Assembly: GCF_000633635.1 (NCBI RefSeq)
Contig: NZ_AYPQ01000001.1
Location: 124,424 to 188,423 of the forward strand
Source of the DNA: Enterococcus crotali
Lineage (GTDB): Bacteria; Bacillota; Bacilli; Lactobacillales; Enterococcaceae
DNA length: 64,000 nucleotides
Reading direction: 5' to 3'
The notes beneath the pieces are model-generated. The model worked only from the letters and a program-made list of their open reading frames with translations, ran no database searches and was not told the origin of the DNA. Positions 1-8,763 of the stretch are shown piece after piece. How positions within the stretch are numbered: the stretch's first letter is position 1; each line of letters starts with the position of its first letter. Position numbers and translations under genes: made by a program.

Positions 1-1
1 T

Positions 2-805
2 GATTCCTCTTTAAAAATAGATTTTAAAGACATTGTAACAGCGCCAAAAACGGTGGAGTTAGGAGCAGGAGAAACAAAAGACCTTGATTTGACCATTAAA
101 ATGCCCGAAATCGCTTTTGATGGTACTTTAGCTGGTGGTGTTCAACTAATGCGTGCAGACCAAGGGGAAAAAGATAAAAAAGCTGGTTCTCAAATCATTA
201 ATCAATACGCGTATATCGTTGGAATCTTGTTACAAGAAACAGACAAAGTTATAGAACCTAAATTGGAACTGAATAGTGTAAAAGCAGATCAAGATAACGC
301 CAGAAATGCGATTTTTGTGAATGTTTCAAACATAGAAGCTGCTTATTTAAACGATATTACAGCAGAGGTACAAATAACAGAGAAAGATAACGACGCTATA
401 CTGTATGAACGAAAACAGACTGCTATGCGTATGGCACCCAATTCATTTATCAATTTTCCTGTAAGTATGAATGGCGAAAAAATGAAAGCAGGGAAATACA
501 AAGCGAAAATCTTGATGACTTCAGGGGATAAGAAATGGTCATGGGACCAAGAGTTTGAAATCAAGCAAAAAGATGCAGACCGATTTAATGAACGAGATGT
601 CGGCTTGGTTCAGGAAAAAGGAATCGATTGGCGATCGATTGGATTAATTGTTGGCGGCATAGTACTCGTTATTATGATCGTCTTTGGGATACTTGTATTT
701 TTCCGTAAACGTAATAATCGTAAACGTCCAAATAATTCTCCTAAAAAAAAGAGTGGAAGACCACAATCATCTAATAAACCTAAAAAAAAGAAACAAGATA
801 GTTAG
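2..805 (+). CDS. WxL-interacting-type surface protein (DUF916/DUF3324), 5'-truncated by window edge
   Basis: The reading frame is open from base 2, so the start lies outside the window and the GTG at 53 is only an internal codon. What remains is the C-terminal part of a cell-surface protein: an extracellular beta-rich region, one transmembrane helix (about residues 197-219 counted from base 53, GLIVGGIVLVIMIVFGILVF) and a very basic cytoplasmic tail rich in Lys, Arg and Pro. This layout is that of the DUF916+DUF3324 proteins of WxL loci in enterococci and lactobacilli, which sit in the membrane and partner WxL-domain proteins and peptidoglycan. The next two genes follow at 11-bp spacing and look co-transcribed. 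The family call rests on overall pattern and context. Confidence 0.8.
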   Translation, partial: DSSLKIDFKDIVTAPKTVELGAGETKDLDLTIKMPEIAFDGTLAGGVQLMRADQGEKDKKAGSQIINQYAYIVGILLQETDKVIEPKLELNSVKADQDNARNAIFVNVSNIEAAYLNDITAEVQITEKDNDAILYERKQTAMRMAPNSFINFPVSMNGEKMKAGKYKAKILMTSGDKKWSWDQEFEIKQKDADRFNERDVGLVQEKGIDWRSIGLIVGGIVLVIMIVFGILVFFRKRNNRKRPNNSPKKKSGRPQSSNKPKKKKQDS

Positions 806-816
806 GGGCTGAAAAA

Positions 817-1485
817 ATGACTATTCTGGATCGGCTATTTATAGGTGGCGTGGCCGTAGCTATTGTCTTATTTCTTCTTGCTCTTTATTATTTGATACAA
901 GTTATAAGAACCCAAACTAAATTGTCTAGTTTGCCAAAGAAAAGACTTAAAAATAGGAAGAAAAATAAACGAATCGCTAAACAAAAAGTACAATTAAAAA
1001 AAGCAAAGAAGAAGCAACTTACTTCAATGTTTGTTTCCGTTATCTTTGCTAGTTTATTAGTTGTCGGTATGAGGTATCTGTCTTACTATCAGTCAATGAA
1101 TTTATCATCCGATGATTCTGATATAGTCGTTAAATCTTATTACCTGTTAGAAGATTTTGAAAAAGAGTTAGAAATTGCAAAAAATAAAGAGGACGATGAA
1201 GAAAAAGTTCGGCAAAATATTCGTTATTTAGCTACATCGATGACGTCTCAGGGAATAAAAAAAGCAAGTGGAATCAACACGGAAGAAGGTCAAATAATCT
1301 TAAACCGCTACTACAATTCAGTGAAACAGTTGGGAATGAATGCTAGTACTCAAACATATAATTTTTATGGGAATGCACAGTTAGTAGACAACTTTTTAGA
1401 AGATATCCAAAAGATAAAAGAGTATGAAAAAGCTGCCTTTACTTATTATAAAGTCGATGAGTCTGCACTGAGCAAAGAAAAGTAA
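817..1485 (+). CDS. Membrane protein of the WxL-type locus, function unknown
   Basis: A 222-residue protein starting 11 bp after the DUF3324 gene and ending 11 bp before the signal-peptidase homologue, so part of one transcription unit. It has a transmembrane helix at about residues 8-30, a strongly basic cytoplasmic loop (about 38-68, many Lys/Arg), a second helix at about 69-88, and an acidic, helical extracellular C-terminal half. I do not recognise a named domain. Small two-helix proteins of this sort occur beside DUF916/DUF3324 genes in enterococcal WxL clusters, so an accessory role in surface assembly is inferred, not shown. Confidence 0.75.
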   Translation: MTILDRLFIGGVAVAIVLFLLALYYLIQVIRTQTKLSSLPKKRLKNRKKNKRIAKQKVQLKKAKKKQLTSMFVSVIFASLLVVGMRYLSYYQSMNLSSDDSDIVVKSYYLLEDFEKELEIAKNKEDDEEKVRQNIRYLATSMTSQGIKKASGINTEEGQIILNRYYNSVKQLGMNASTQTYNFYGNAQLVDNFLEDIQKIKEYEKAAFTYYKVDESALSKEK

Positions 1486-1496
1486 GCAGGAAATTT

Positions 1497-2084
1497 ATGG
1501 TTAAAAAGAAGCGCCAAAAAAACAAGAAAAGAGTCAAAATAAAGAAGAAAGTTATTTTTCTTTATTTAAAGGATCTATTAATTGCTTGTGGGATCGTTTT
1601 ATTTTTATTGATGATGGTCAGTAGTTTCTATTTTAAGGGGATAAAAGTTGAAGGTTATGGAATGATGCCTACTTTACGTGATAAGGATATTGTGTTAGCG
1701 AAAAAAACAAAAGAGATTAATCGCTTTGATCTCGTTGTTCTTAAAATCGGAAATAAGCAGCAAGTACGACGAGTGATTGGGCTAGCTGATGAACTTGTTC
1801 AATATAAGGATGACGTACTACTTATTGATGGCGCGCCCGTCGACGAAAAATTCATTATGGATGAAATCAATGAAAGTCAGCATAGTGGTCGATCGTTTAC
1901 AGAAGACTTTTCAAGTGGTGGTGTTAGTGGGTTAAGCCGTATTCCAAAAGGCTATTATCTAGTTTTAGGAGACAATCGACCGTATGCGACAGATAGTCGC
2001 CATTATGGATTGGTAGCTGAGCGAAATATCATTGGAATACTTACGATGCGATTATTGCCAGCTAATGATATCAAAGCTTTTTAA
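1497..2084 (+). CDS. Signal peptidase I homologue lacking the catalytic Ser and Lys
   Basis: The 195-residue protein has the type I (S26) signal peptidase layout: basic N-terminus, one membrane anchor (about residues 21-42), box B region VEGYGMMPTL, box D region VRRVIGL and box E GDNRPYATDSR. In active enzymes box B reads G-x-S-M-x-P-T with the nucleophile Ser, and box D reads K-R-x-I/V-G with the general-base Lys. Here the Ser position is Gly (codon gga) and the Lys position is Arg. The scaffold is kept while both dyad residues are gone, which resembles the inactive S. aureus SpsA situation. Last gene of the WxL-type unit. A role as non-catalytic partner in WxL protein export is inference. 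Confidence 0.85.
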   Translation: MVKKKRQKNKKRVKIKKKVIFLYLKDLLIACGIVLFLLMMVSSFYFKGIKVEGYGMMPTLRDKDIVLAKKTKEINRFDLVVLKIGNKQQVRRVIGLADELVQYKDDVLLIDGAPVDEKFIMDEINESQHSGRSFTEDFSSGGVSGLSRIPKGYYLVLGDNRPYATDSRHYGLVAERNIIGILTMRLLPANDIKAF

Positions 2085-2172
2085 GTCAAGCATACGTTCA
2101 ATCAATCATTGTAAAAAGAGCGGACAGACGTTTCCTTTAGCATGTTTTCAAATTGTTCATATTGTTTACAGG

Positions 2173-2215
2173 AGAGTGGGGTATGACTCGTAGAGTTGTA
2201 TCCTGCTTTCTTTTA
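2173..2215. repeat. Dispersed hairpin family, copy 1 (diverged)
   Basis: The core ATGACTCgtaGAGTTGTAT lies between the signal peptidase homologue and the HAD gene. Its reverse complement aligns with the core GACATAACTC-n3/4-GAGT-n-ATATC found in five other intergenic places of the window. The outer stem is weak here. It follows the last gene of the WxL-type unit and may serve as a transcription terminator. Confidence 0.45.
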
Positions 2216-2265
2216 ATTTACTTAAGAATTGTGTTTAAATTTATGAGAATATCACAGAAATTTTA

Positions 2266-2274
2266 TGCTATACT
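2266..2274 (+). promoter_or_regulatory. Extended -10 promoter for the HAD phosphatase gene
   Basis: TGCTATACT is an extended -10 (TGn before TATACT), about 70 bp before the ATG at 2347. I see no good -35 at 16-18 bp, which is tolerated with an extended -10. Confidence 0.5.
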
Positions 2275-2346
2275 CAAATAGTTGAAATAAAAAGCCTAAG
2301 AACTTCTTCGAAGAATACGGGCAGATAAGAAAAAGGAGTTTAAACG

Positions 2347-3201
2347 ATGAATGTTGTTTTTTGTGATATAGATGGAACGTTTCAAGATCTAGCAGGTGAA
2401 GTGCCGAAAATCAACTATGATGCGATTGATGCTTTACAAAAGCAAGGAGACCATTTTGTATTTATCAGCGGACGTGGTTATGCACAATTGACTGAATTAA
2501 TGGATGAATTAGACAATGAGTGTGACGTTATTTTCAGTAATGGTGGTGGCCATAAATTGGTCGGTGAACCAGTTCTGTATAATCATTGTGTATCAATGGC
2601 TGAATGCGAAAGAGTCCTTGCTATTTTAGAAGCAAGAAATATTTTTTATCATATTCACACAAATGAAGGAATCATTTTAAAACCAGTTGAAAATTATGAA
2701 GCGAATATTTTAGCATTGAGGAAAAAGCTTGAACCAATGGGAGAAACAGGTAAGCAGATCATGGATTTCAAGGAAGCCTTCTTCAAAGAGCAATGCCGAC
2801 ATGTAGAAAATCCATTTACGTATTTGACTGAACATCCAGAATTAAAAGTGATGAAAATTGAATTGATGGAAGCAAGTGATAAGGAACATGAAACATTGCG
2901 TGATTTATTGAGTAGTGAGTTGGCAGATGTCTTTTCTTCATTTACGCAATGCTTAGAAATCGTTGATCCAAAAAGTAGTAAAGGCAATGCGATCAAAGAA
3001 TTTATGAAAAAATTTCCAGAGGCTCGTAGTTATGGTATCGGCGATGGCGAAAATGATTTAGCCATGTTGGAAGTTGTTGATATTCCGGTTGCGGTAGGGA
3101 ATGCCAAGGAAATTGTGAAAGAACAATGTCAGGTGATTATTGGTGATTGTTTAGATGGTGGGGTTGGCACCTTTATTTTTGAAGAAATCATCAAAGGATA
3201 A
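2347..3201 (+). CDS. Cof-type HAD-superfamily phosphatase
   Basis: A 284-residue cytosolic phosphatase of the HAD IIB (Cof) family, which dephosphorylates small phosphorylated metabolites with an aspartyl-phosphate intermediate and Mg2+. Motif I is CDIDGT at residues 6-11, motif II is FISGRG at about 38-43, the conserved Lys lies in DPKSSKGNA near 215, and motif IV is GDGENDLAML near 232-241. The cap domain sits between motifs II and III. The start has a strong ribosome site (aaaaaggag). It has its own extended -10 promoter and stands alone; substrate cannot be told from sequence. Confidence 0.9.
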   Translation: MNVVFCDIDGTFQDLAGEVPKINYDAIDALQKQGDHFVFISGRGYAQLTELMDELDNECDVIFSNGGGHKLVGEPVLYNHCVSMAECERVLAILEARNIFYHIHTNEGIILKPVENYEANILALRKKLEPMGETGKQIMDFKEAFFKEQCRHVENPFTYLTEHPELKVMKIELMEASDKEHETLRDLLSSELADVFSSFTQCLEIVDPKSSKGNAIKEFMKKFPEARSYGIGDGENDLAMLEVVDIPVAVGNAKEIVKEQCQVIIGDCLDGGVGTFIFEEIIKG

Positions 3202-3315
3202 AAACGCAAGTTGTCAGTGAGAAATGTCTCGGATAAACTAAAAATAGTAAACGTATTTTGAATTAAAACAAAAAGTGTAATTAGGCAATAGATTTTTTAA
3301 CTTGGAGGAGTATCA

Positions 3316-3951
3316 ATGAATGAAATAAAAGAAAACATCGAACATGATTTAGAGTATTATCAATCAGGAATCAGGCAGCTATATATGAAGCATTACCAAA
3401 GATATTTAATGAGCTTGCTTGCAGTCATGTTAGTAACCGCTGTCGGGATTGGTCTAACTGAATCAATTATTAGAGGGTTGTTGGTTGTCTTATTTTTGCT
3501 TGAGAGTGGTTTGGTTATTTATCTGCTACGTTATTTACGTGCAGAATTCTTTGAAATCTATTTCCAACAGATCAAAGGAACATTATCAGACGAATTTCAG
3601 AAAATGGAATCAATCGAAATTCAAGAAGACGATCAGTCGTATTATCTTGTAGATAATCAAGAATTTTTTGTGAAATTGAAAAAGAAAAATTCCAGAAATT
3701 TCCCATCTAAAATCAGACAATATACATTACTAGTAGGATTTACAAATGAATTGGATAAGAAAATTGTAGAACAGCCATTGCAGTTTTTTTATTATGATAT
3801 TACACAAATCAAACATTCAGATAACTACAAACAGAATCTGTTAAAAAATGCCAATTTTATTGCAAAGCGTAGAAAGCAAAGACTCAAATCTGTAGGTATA
3901 ACGATCTTTTTACTGATCCTATTTGGATTGGCTTATCTCGGAACATTTTAG
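3316..3951 (+). CDS. Membrane protein of unknown function
   Basis: A 211-residue protein with a good ribosome site (ggagg, 7 bp before ATG). It has a short N-terminal soluble stretch, two adjacent transmembrane helices at about residues 31-48 and 50-70, a cytoplasmic domain of about 110 residues with alternating charged and aromatic residues, and a C-terminal helix at about 191-208. No catalytic motif is visible and I do not recognise the family. It stands between a HAD phosphatase and a convergent MerR regulator, with no obvious functional link to either. Confidence 0.7.
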   Translation: MNEIKENIEHDLEYYQSGIRQLYMKHYQRYLMSLLAVMLVTAVGIGLTESIIRGLLVVLFLLESGLVIYLLRYLRAEFFEIYFQQIKGTLSDEFQKMESIEIQEDDQSYYLVDNQEFFVKLKKKNSRNFPSKIRQYTLLVGFTNELDKKIVEQPLQFFYYDITQIKHSDNYKQNLLKNANFIAKRRKQRLKSVGITIFLLILFGLAYLGTF

Positions 3952-4019
3952 TTAGTAAGACACATAATATAATAGTTTGAAAGGTATAAATCGTTTTTTA
4001 CTGCAATTATTCGATATTT

Positions 4020-4062
4020 AAGGGTCTGAGACTTAACTCGTTGAGTTAGATCTCAGACCCTT
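4020..4062. repeat. Dispersed hairpin family, copy 2, between convergent genes
   Basis: Perfect 11-bp arms (AAGGGTCTGAG, 4020-4030, and its complement at 4052-4062) enclose the family core ACTTAACTCgttGAGTTAGAT. It lies between two converging genes and could stop transcription from both sides, although neither flank has a long T-run. Confidence 0.7.
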
Positions 4063-4082
4063 AAATGGTTTCTGGTTATTAC

Positions 4083-4841
4083 CTATTTTGCAAAATGCTG
4101 AATAATTTGGTTTAATGTGTGAGCAGCAGTTGCCCCAGCTCGTTCTGTATAATAAGCGGTGAATCTTTCATCATAAACGTACATTTGACCAAGATTTTTA
4201 TGCAGTTCAGCAGAATAGTCAGGTAGAGTATAGCTCAGCATTTCTTTATGTTTTAAGAAAACAGTTTCTGCATCGTTTGATTGATAATCGTTTGTTTCCA
4301 TTACGATTTTTAGTGCTTTAAACATCTCTTTTTCAGCAGTTTTCATTGCGTTAAAGTCTTCTTCGTTTAAATTCAACCATTTTTGATTCGAGGCTTCTAC
4401 GGTTTCATCTCCATATTTTTCTCGGATTTCTTCGCCATATGCTTGCTCATTCGCTTTAAGCTTTGTTTGTTTGAATCCAGTAAATTTTTCTTTATCTGTC
4501 ATAGTGATTTCTCCTTTTTGATAGCGTAATGTTTTTTCTACAGTCAGGAGTAGCTGATCGATTTGTCGGCGCTTTTCCAATAATTGTTGATGATGATCTT
4601 GTAACGCTTGTTTTGGATCATAGTTTGGTGTAGTTAGTAGTTTCTGGATATCTTCTAGTTTCATGTCTAAGGAACGATAAAAAAGAATTTGCTGCAGCTG
4701 ATCGATTTCTTTTAGACCATAAATACGGTAACCAGAAGAATTGATGCGCGCTGGTTTTAATAGATCAATCTCATCGTAATACCGCAATGTGCGAGTGCTG
4801 ATTCCGGATAATTCAGCAATCTTTTTGATTGTGTATTCCAT
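4083..4841 (-). CDS. MerR-family regulator with TipAS ligand-binding domain
   Basis: Read from the ATG at 4841 this is a 252-residue activator. I prefer this start because it follows GGAGGGA on the minus strand and because a longer open frame would begin upstream of the promoter described below. Residues 1-70 form the MerR winged helix (YTIKKIAELSGISTRTLRYYDE), followed by a dimerisation helix, then from about residue 110 a TipAS-like domain (KFTGFKQTKLKANEQAYGEE..., QKWLNLNEEDFNAM). TipAS/Mta-type regulators bind hydrophobic drugs or peptides and activate efflux and their own gene. No target transporter is adjacent, so autoregulation is the only target visible here. Confidence 0.9.
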   Translation of the reverse strand: MEYTIKKIAELSGISTRTLRYYDEIDLLKPARINSSGYRIYGLKEIDQLQQILFYRSLDMKLEDIQKLLTTPNYDPKQALQDHHQQLLEKRRQIDQLLLTVEKTLRYQKGEITMTDKEKFTGFKQTKLKANEQAYGEEIREKYGDETVEASNQKWLNLNEEDFNAMKTAEKEMFKALKIVMETNDYQSNDAETVFLKHKEMLSYTLPDYSAELHKNLGQMYVYDERFTAYYTERAGATAAHTLNQIIQHFAK

Positions 4842-4864
4842 CTGTTTCCCTCCTGTATGAATAC

Positions 4865-4895
4865 AGCATAAACCTTTACTTAACGAGAAGGTCAA
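4865..4895 (-). promoter_or_regulatory. MerR-type promoter/operator with 19-bp spacer
   Basis: On the minus strand TTGACC (-35, 4890-4895) and TATGCT (-10, 4865-4870) are separated by exactly 19 bp, the over-long spacing that MerR-family activators correct by DNA distortion. The spacer region carries the dyad ACCTT-n11-AAGGT. It directly precedes the regulator gene, indicating autoregulation. Confidence 0.75.
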
Positions 4896-5003
4896 GTGTT
4901 TTTTATATAATAACACATTTTTTGATTTACAAAGAGCAAATGAAAGAGTAAAATTTTATGTAAAGTTATCAAGACAAAGTTAAATGAACAAGGAGCTGAT
5001 AGA

Positions 5004-5360
5004 ATGAAATTAATCGAAACACCAATCAATAAAAATTTAGATTTGGAGTATTTTTACCCCAATATCACTAAGTTTGTTTTTGGCACAAAAGCCATCAAAT
5101 TTTTTAAATTATATGCATTAGACCGCACTCAAATCGTCTATGCTGATGCTTTCGATAAGATTGATATAATCATGATCAACACGAAAAAGAAAATTACTAA
5201 AAAAGAGGTTGATTATGTGATCAAGAGACTTTTGAATACGACCAGAGAAGAAGTGACCGTTCATATCGGTGTGAAAAATGAGATGCAGCAAAGAGGCTAT
5301 TCATTTAGCGCCCCTAGAAAAGATATCATTGTGATTCAAATGAATGTTGAACCCTCATAA
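5004..5360 (+). CDS. DUF1827-like small cytosolic protein
   Basis: A 118-residue soluble protein with a good ribosome site (aaggag). It has no signal peptide or membrane segment. The succession of short strands (FVFGTKAIKFFKLYAL, QIVYADAFDKIDIIMINTKK) and the end (APRKDIIVIQMNVEPS) fit the small DUF1827 family of streptococci and enterococci as I remember it; the assignment is moderate. Function is unknown. It is followed by a strong bidirectional terminator that isolates it from the ABC exporter genes. Confidence 0.7.
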   Translation: MKLIETPINKNLDLEYFYPNITKFVFGTKAIKFFKLYALDRTQIVYADAFDKIDIIMINTKKKITKKEVDYVIKRLLNTTREEVTVHIGVKNEMQQRGYSFSAPRKDIIVIQMNVEPS

Positions 5361-5414
5361 AATAACAAAACCCAAGAGAAGTCAAATTATGGCTATCTCT
5401 TGGGTTTTGTTATT
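5361..5414. terminator. Bidirectional terminator
   Basis: A 19-bp stem (AATAACAAAACCCAAGAGA at 5361-5379, complement at 5396-5414) with A-rich left and T-rich right arms serves the DUF1827-like gene on plus and the permease gene on minus. Confidence 0.9.
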
Positions 5415-6601
5415 TAGTTTTCAACGGCTGTTTTTTTGAAAGAAAATTTTAAACCTCCGTGTTCTTTTCTTGTCACCATAGTCAATAAGAAAAAGATCAA
5501 TGCAAAAATCAGTAAAATAAGTGCATTGAATTGAAAATTAGCAGAAAAATCATTGTTGAATTGACTCGTTTTTCCAATTAGTGTGCAATTTCTCATATAC
5601 CAATAAGTTGGTGTAAAGGAAGCTATTTTCGTTACGATATCAGGCAAAATTTCAGCAGGTACAAATACGCCACTAACAAAAGAACTCCCTAAAATAAATA
5701 CGTTGTTGATGCCAGAGATCATATCTGGATTACTGATGATTCCACCGATAAAATTACTAAATGATACAGCAACTATAAATAAAAGCAGTGTGTTCAAGAT
5801 AAAATAAGCACTGTGCTGATCAACCTTGCTTTTTGTCGCCAAAAGGATAAGACTGACAAAAACGATCCAAAGAACCAAACAAAAACCAAGCTGCACGATA
5901 AACTGTTGGCGTGAAAATACTCGTTTAGAAAGAGGGGAACAATTATTTCTAAGCTTAATTTCTTTACGATTGAACGCAAGGCTGACCAACGTGATTGCAC
6001 TAAAAATAGTCATAAACATGGTGTAAGCCAAGACACCAAAAACTTTGCCAGTTGCTGTGTTTTTCTTCGTTTGATTATAAGAAGAGTCAAAGTTGACTCG
6101 TCCAACAGTTTCAAGGTTAGTAGTGGTCAACTTAACGATTTCGGCTTCTGTTTTATCTGGAAAAGCCTCTTGATAGAATTGATAGGTAGACAAATATTTA
6201 TTGATGATTGAATCAATATAGAATTGATTAAAACTATCAGGTTTGACTTGAATGGTTAAGTTAGGTTGTTGCTGTTGCTTGATATTTTCGGAAAAAGAGG
6301 CAGGAATAGTTAATACATAATCAACTTTTCCAAAAAATAAAGCGTCATCGATCTTTTCTTGCGTATCTTCTAAAGAGACGACATTCGTTGTCTGTCTCAG
6401 ATAAGCTTCTAGTTGTTTTGCAGTATTTTCATGATCCTTGTTGAAAATAACGACATTCATCTTTTTAAATTCAGATTCAGTAGAGTCAGATGAATTAGAA
6501 CCAGAATAAGCAAAAGAGATACCTAAGCTAATCGCTAATGCAAGGATCAAAGTTCCTATGTTTTTCTTTAGAATGCCTAAAGTAGCTTTAAAGACTGACA
6601 T
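5414..6601 (-). CDS. ABC-2 type transporter permease (second subunit)
   Basis: A 395-residue permease: N-terminal transmembrane helix (about 12-30), a large extracellular domain (about 35-180), then five or six helices in the C-terminal half. This is the ABC2_membrane_3 layout of drug and lantibiotic exporters. It overlaps the upstream permease by 14 bp, so translation is coupled. With the ATPase at 7751-8683 it forms a one-ATPase/two-permease exporter like Bacillus LnrLMN (linearmycin resistance). The substrate is not predictable beyond amphiphilic or membrane-active compounds, which is inference from the family. Confidence 0.88.
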   Translation of the reverse strand: MSVFKATLGILKKNIGTLILALAISLGISFAYSGSNSSDSTESEFKKMNVVIFNKDHENTAKQLEAYLRQTTNVVSLEDTQEKIDDALFFGKVDYVLTIPASFSENIKQQQQPNLTIQVKPDSFNQFYIDSIINKYLSTYQFYQEAFPDKTEAEIVKLTTTNLETVGRVNFDSSYNQTKKNTATGKVFGVLAYTMFMTIFSAITLVSLAFNRKEIKLRNNCSPLSKRVFSRQQFIVQLGFCLVLWIVFVSLILLATKSKVDQHSAYFILNTLLLFIVAVSFSNFIGGIISNPDMISGINNVFILGSSFVSGVFVPAEILPDIVTKIASFTPTYWYMRNCTLIGKTSQFNNDFSANFQFNALILLIFALIFFLLTMVTRKEHGGLKFSFKKTAVEN

Positions 6602-7736
6602 ATTGCACTCTCCTTTCGTAAATAACGCTGGCTATGATAAAGATGACTGTCAATATCAATAGACTAAGCAGATTAGTATAAAAGCTGTCAATATTTTGAT
6701 AATAGTAAAGCTTATATAAAGCTTCACTGATAAGATTTACTGGATTGATTGCGTTTAACCAAGGGAGGTGTTGATTGACTAAAAGTTTGATATCAGGAGA
6801 CATCATTCCTGCTAAAAAGCTACAAGTCATTTGGAATGTTACAGCAAGTGAAATTTTTTGATTCAAAGGAACTTTCAAGATATTACCGAATAAAACACCT
6901 AGCGAAAGTGCGGTAAGAGTGGCTAAAGCACAAGTCAATAAAATAAGTAGCCAACGAGTACCGAAATCTACACCATAAACAAAATGGAAGAAACCTAAGA
7001 TAAAGAAGATTTCAACGCTAAAGATGGTGAATGAAGATATCAAGTTTGTTAAAACGATAAATAGTTTGTTTTTTGGCGTCATACTTAGACGGATGCCATT
7101 AGCAGACTGGTTCGCTTGTTCGTCATTGGCATTACTGATTCCCCAGAACATCCCAAACATGCAACTCATGCCGATCAATGTAAAGAAAAAGAAGCTCTTT
7201 TGACTCCCTTTTGAAGCGGTAGCCTGTTTAACCGAAATGTAATTCGTTGTTTTACCGATTTTTTCTGTAATTGACGAGGCTAGAAGGGCAGGATCTTCTT
7301 TTTGCAAAGTTGCCAAGGTCATTTTACTTTGTAGAAATTGATTCATAAATGAATCTAAGACATTTTGTTGAATGGTTTGCTTGCTAACGGTCAGCGCGAT
7401 ATCTTCATTTGTCAAAGTATAGTAACCATCAATTTTTTCATCAAGCAACTGTTTATCTGCTTTTTCTTTTGAAAGAATGGTTGGGCTAAACATAGCTTGA
7501 TCATTGCTTTTGATTTCTTTCAGCGTATTCAAAAATAACTCAGTATTTTGTGGTGAAACTTGTTCATCGGTAACGATACCGACTGGAATTTTCGTTATTA
7601 AATCAATCGTATCAAGACTACTAAATGCAGCTGTGAAAAACAACCCTAACAGCAAAGGAAAAACCAAAGACCAAAATAGTAGGACTTTATTTTTTAATTG
7701 AATTTTTAAGCGATAATAATATAAATGCCAAAACAT
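6588..7736 (-). CDS. ABC-2 type transporter permease (first subunit)
   Basis: A 382-residue paralogue of the downstream permease: an N-terminal helix at about 19-38, an extracellular domain to about residue 175, and five to six further helices ending in a short cytoplasmic tail. The ribosome site ggag precedes the ATG by 7 bp. The gap to the ATPase gene is only 14 bp, so the order ATPase-permease-permease is one operon. Such permease pairs form a heterodimeric channel in LnrMN-type exporters. Confidence 0.88.
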   Translation of the reverse strand: MFWHLYYYRLKIQLKNKVLLFWSLVFPLLLGLFFTAAFSSLDTIDLITKIPVGIVTDEQVSPQNTELFLNTLKEIKSNDQAMFSPTILSKEKADKQLLDEKIDGYYTLTNEDIALTVSKQTIQQNVLDSFMNQFLQSKMTLATLQKEDPALLASSITEKIGKTTNYISVKQATASKGSQKSFFFFTLIGMSCMFGMFWGISNANDEQANQSANGIRLSMTPKNKLFIVLTNLISSFTIFSVEIFFILGFFHFVYGVDFGTRWLLILLTCALATLTALSLGVLFGNILKVPLNQKISLAVTFQMTCSFLAGMMSPDIKLLVNQHLPWLNAINPVNLISEALYKLYYYQNIDSFYTNLLSLLILTVIFIIASVIYERRVQYVSL

Positions 7737-7750
7737 ATGAGGACTCCTCT

Positions 7751-8683
7751 CTAATCTCTTAATTCTCTACCAGTAATCTCTAAAAAGACATCATTAAGTG
7801 TAGGTTGTTGGGTGTAAAAATTACCGAAAGAAAGTTGGTTTTCTTCTAATATATGCAACACGTTGGCAAAGACGGTTTTGTTCTTTTCAGTATTTAAGGT
7901 TACAAATACATTGTCATACGTGATATCGATGATCCCAGGTAGTTGTAATAATTTTTCTTTAACAGCTGAAGGAAAATCTGGGATTTCGATCACGATTTTT
8001 TCATTGGCTTTGATCATGCCTTTTAATTGTTCTGTTGTCCCTTCTGCTATGACTTGACCTTTCTCAACAATCACAATATTGTTGCATAATTGTTCTACTT
8101 CCTCCATGTAGTGTGTCGTATAAACAATAGTTGCGCCTTGACGATTTAGTTCTTTAATGCTGTCTAAAATCTTGTTACGGCTTTGAGGATCCACTGCAAC
8201 TGTTGGCTCATCTAAAAAGATCAGTTCAGGCTTGTGGACGATACCACATGCGATGTTCAATCTACGTTTTAGTCCGCCGCTAAGTTTTTTGGGAAGGAAA
8301 GTGGTAAAATCTTCTAGGCCAACTAAGGTAATGACCTCTGTAACATGCTGTTTCCTAGTTGCTTTATCACTAATGTATAGACCACAGTAATAATCAATGT
8401 TTTCAATAACCGTTAATTCATCAAAAACAGCGACTTCTTGGGGAACGACGCCAATCCGTTTTTTGATGTCATAGCGAGTAGGGGACATGTTTTCACCGAA
8501 AAGTTTGATTTCTCCTTTATCGTAAGAAAGCAATGAAAGCATGCAATTGATCGCAGTTGATTTACCGCAGCCATTTGGGCCCAAAAGTCCAAGAATATCG
8601 CCCTTTTTTACTTGTAAATTAAAGTGATCCAATGCAGTTAGTTTTCCGTAACGTTTTACTAAATCATTTATTTCGATTATCAT
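7751..8683 (-). CDS. ABC transporter ATP-binding protein, LnrL-like
   Basis: A 310-residue ATPase. Walker A is GPNGCGKST (about 36-44), the Q-loop lies in GVVPQEVAVFDEL, the signature is LSGGLKRRL (about 134), Walker B is LIFLDEP (about 155-161) and the switch His is in YTTHYMEE. The C-terminal extension (about 225-310) is usual for drug-resistance (DrrA/LnrL) ATPases. First gene of the minus-strand exporter operon, with GGAG 8 bp before ATG. Divergent from a histidine kinase gene 121 bp away, the arrangement in which the two-component system senses the drug and induces the exporter. Confidence 0.92.
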   Translation of the reverse strand: MIIEINDLVKRYGKLTALDHFNLQVKKGDILGLLGPNGCGKSTAINCMLSLLSYDKGEIKLFGENMSPTRYDIKKRIGVVPQEVAVFDELTVIENIDYYCGLYISDKATRKQHVTEVITLVGLEDFTTFLPKKLSGGLKRRLNIACGIVHKPELIFLDEPTVAVDPQSRNKILDSIKELNRQGATIVYTTHYMEEVEQLCNNIVIVEKGQVIAEGTTEQLKGMIKANEKIVIEIPDFPSAVKEKLLQLPGIIDITYDNVFVTLNTEKNKTVFANVLHILEENQLSFGNFYTQQPTLNDVFLEITGRELRD

Positions 8684-8763
8684 ATGAAATTCTCCTTTTT
8701 TTCTTTATAATAGAACTATAGCTTAAATAGAAATGAGATATAAGTGACTATTTTCCTAAGTCG

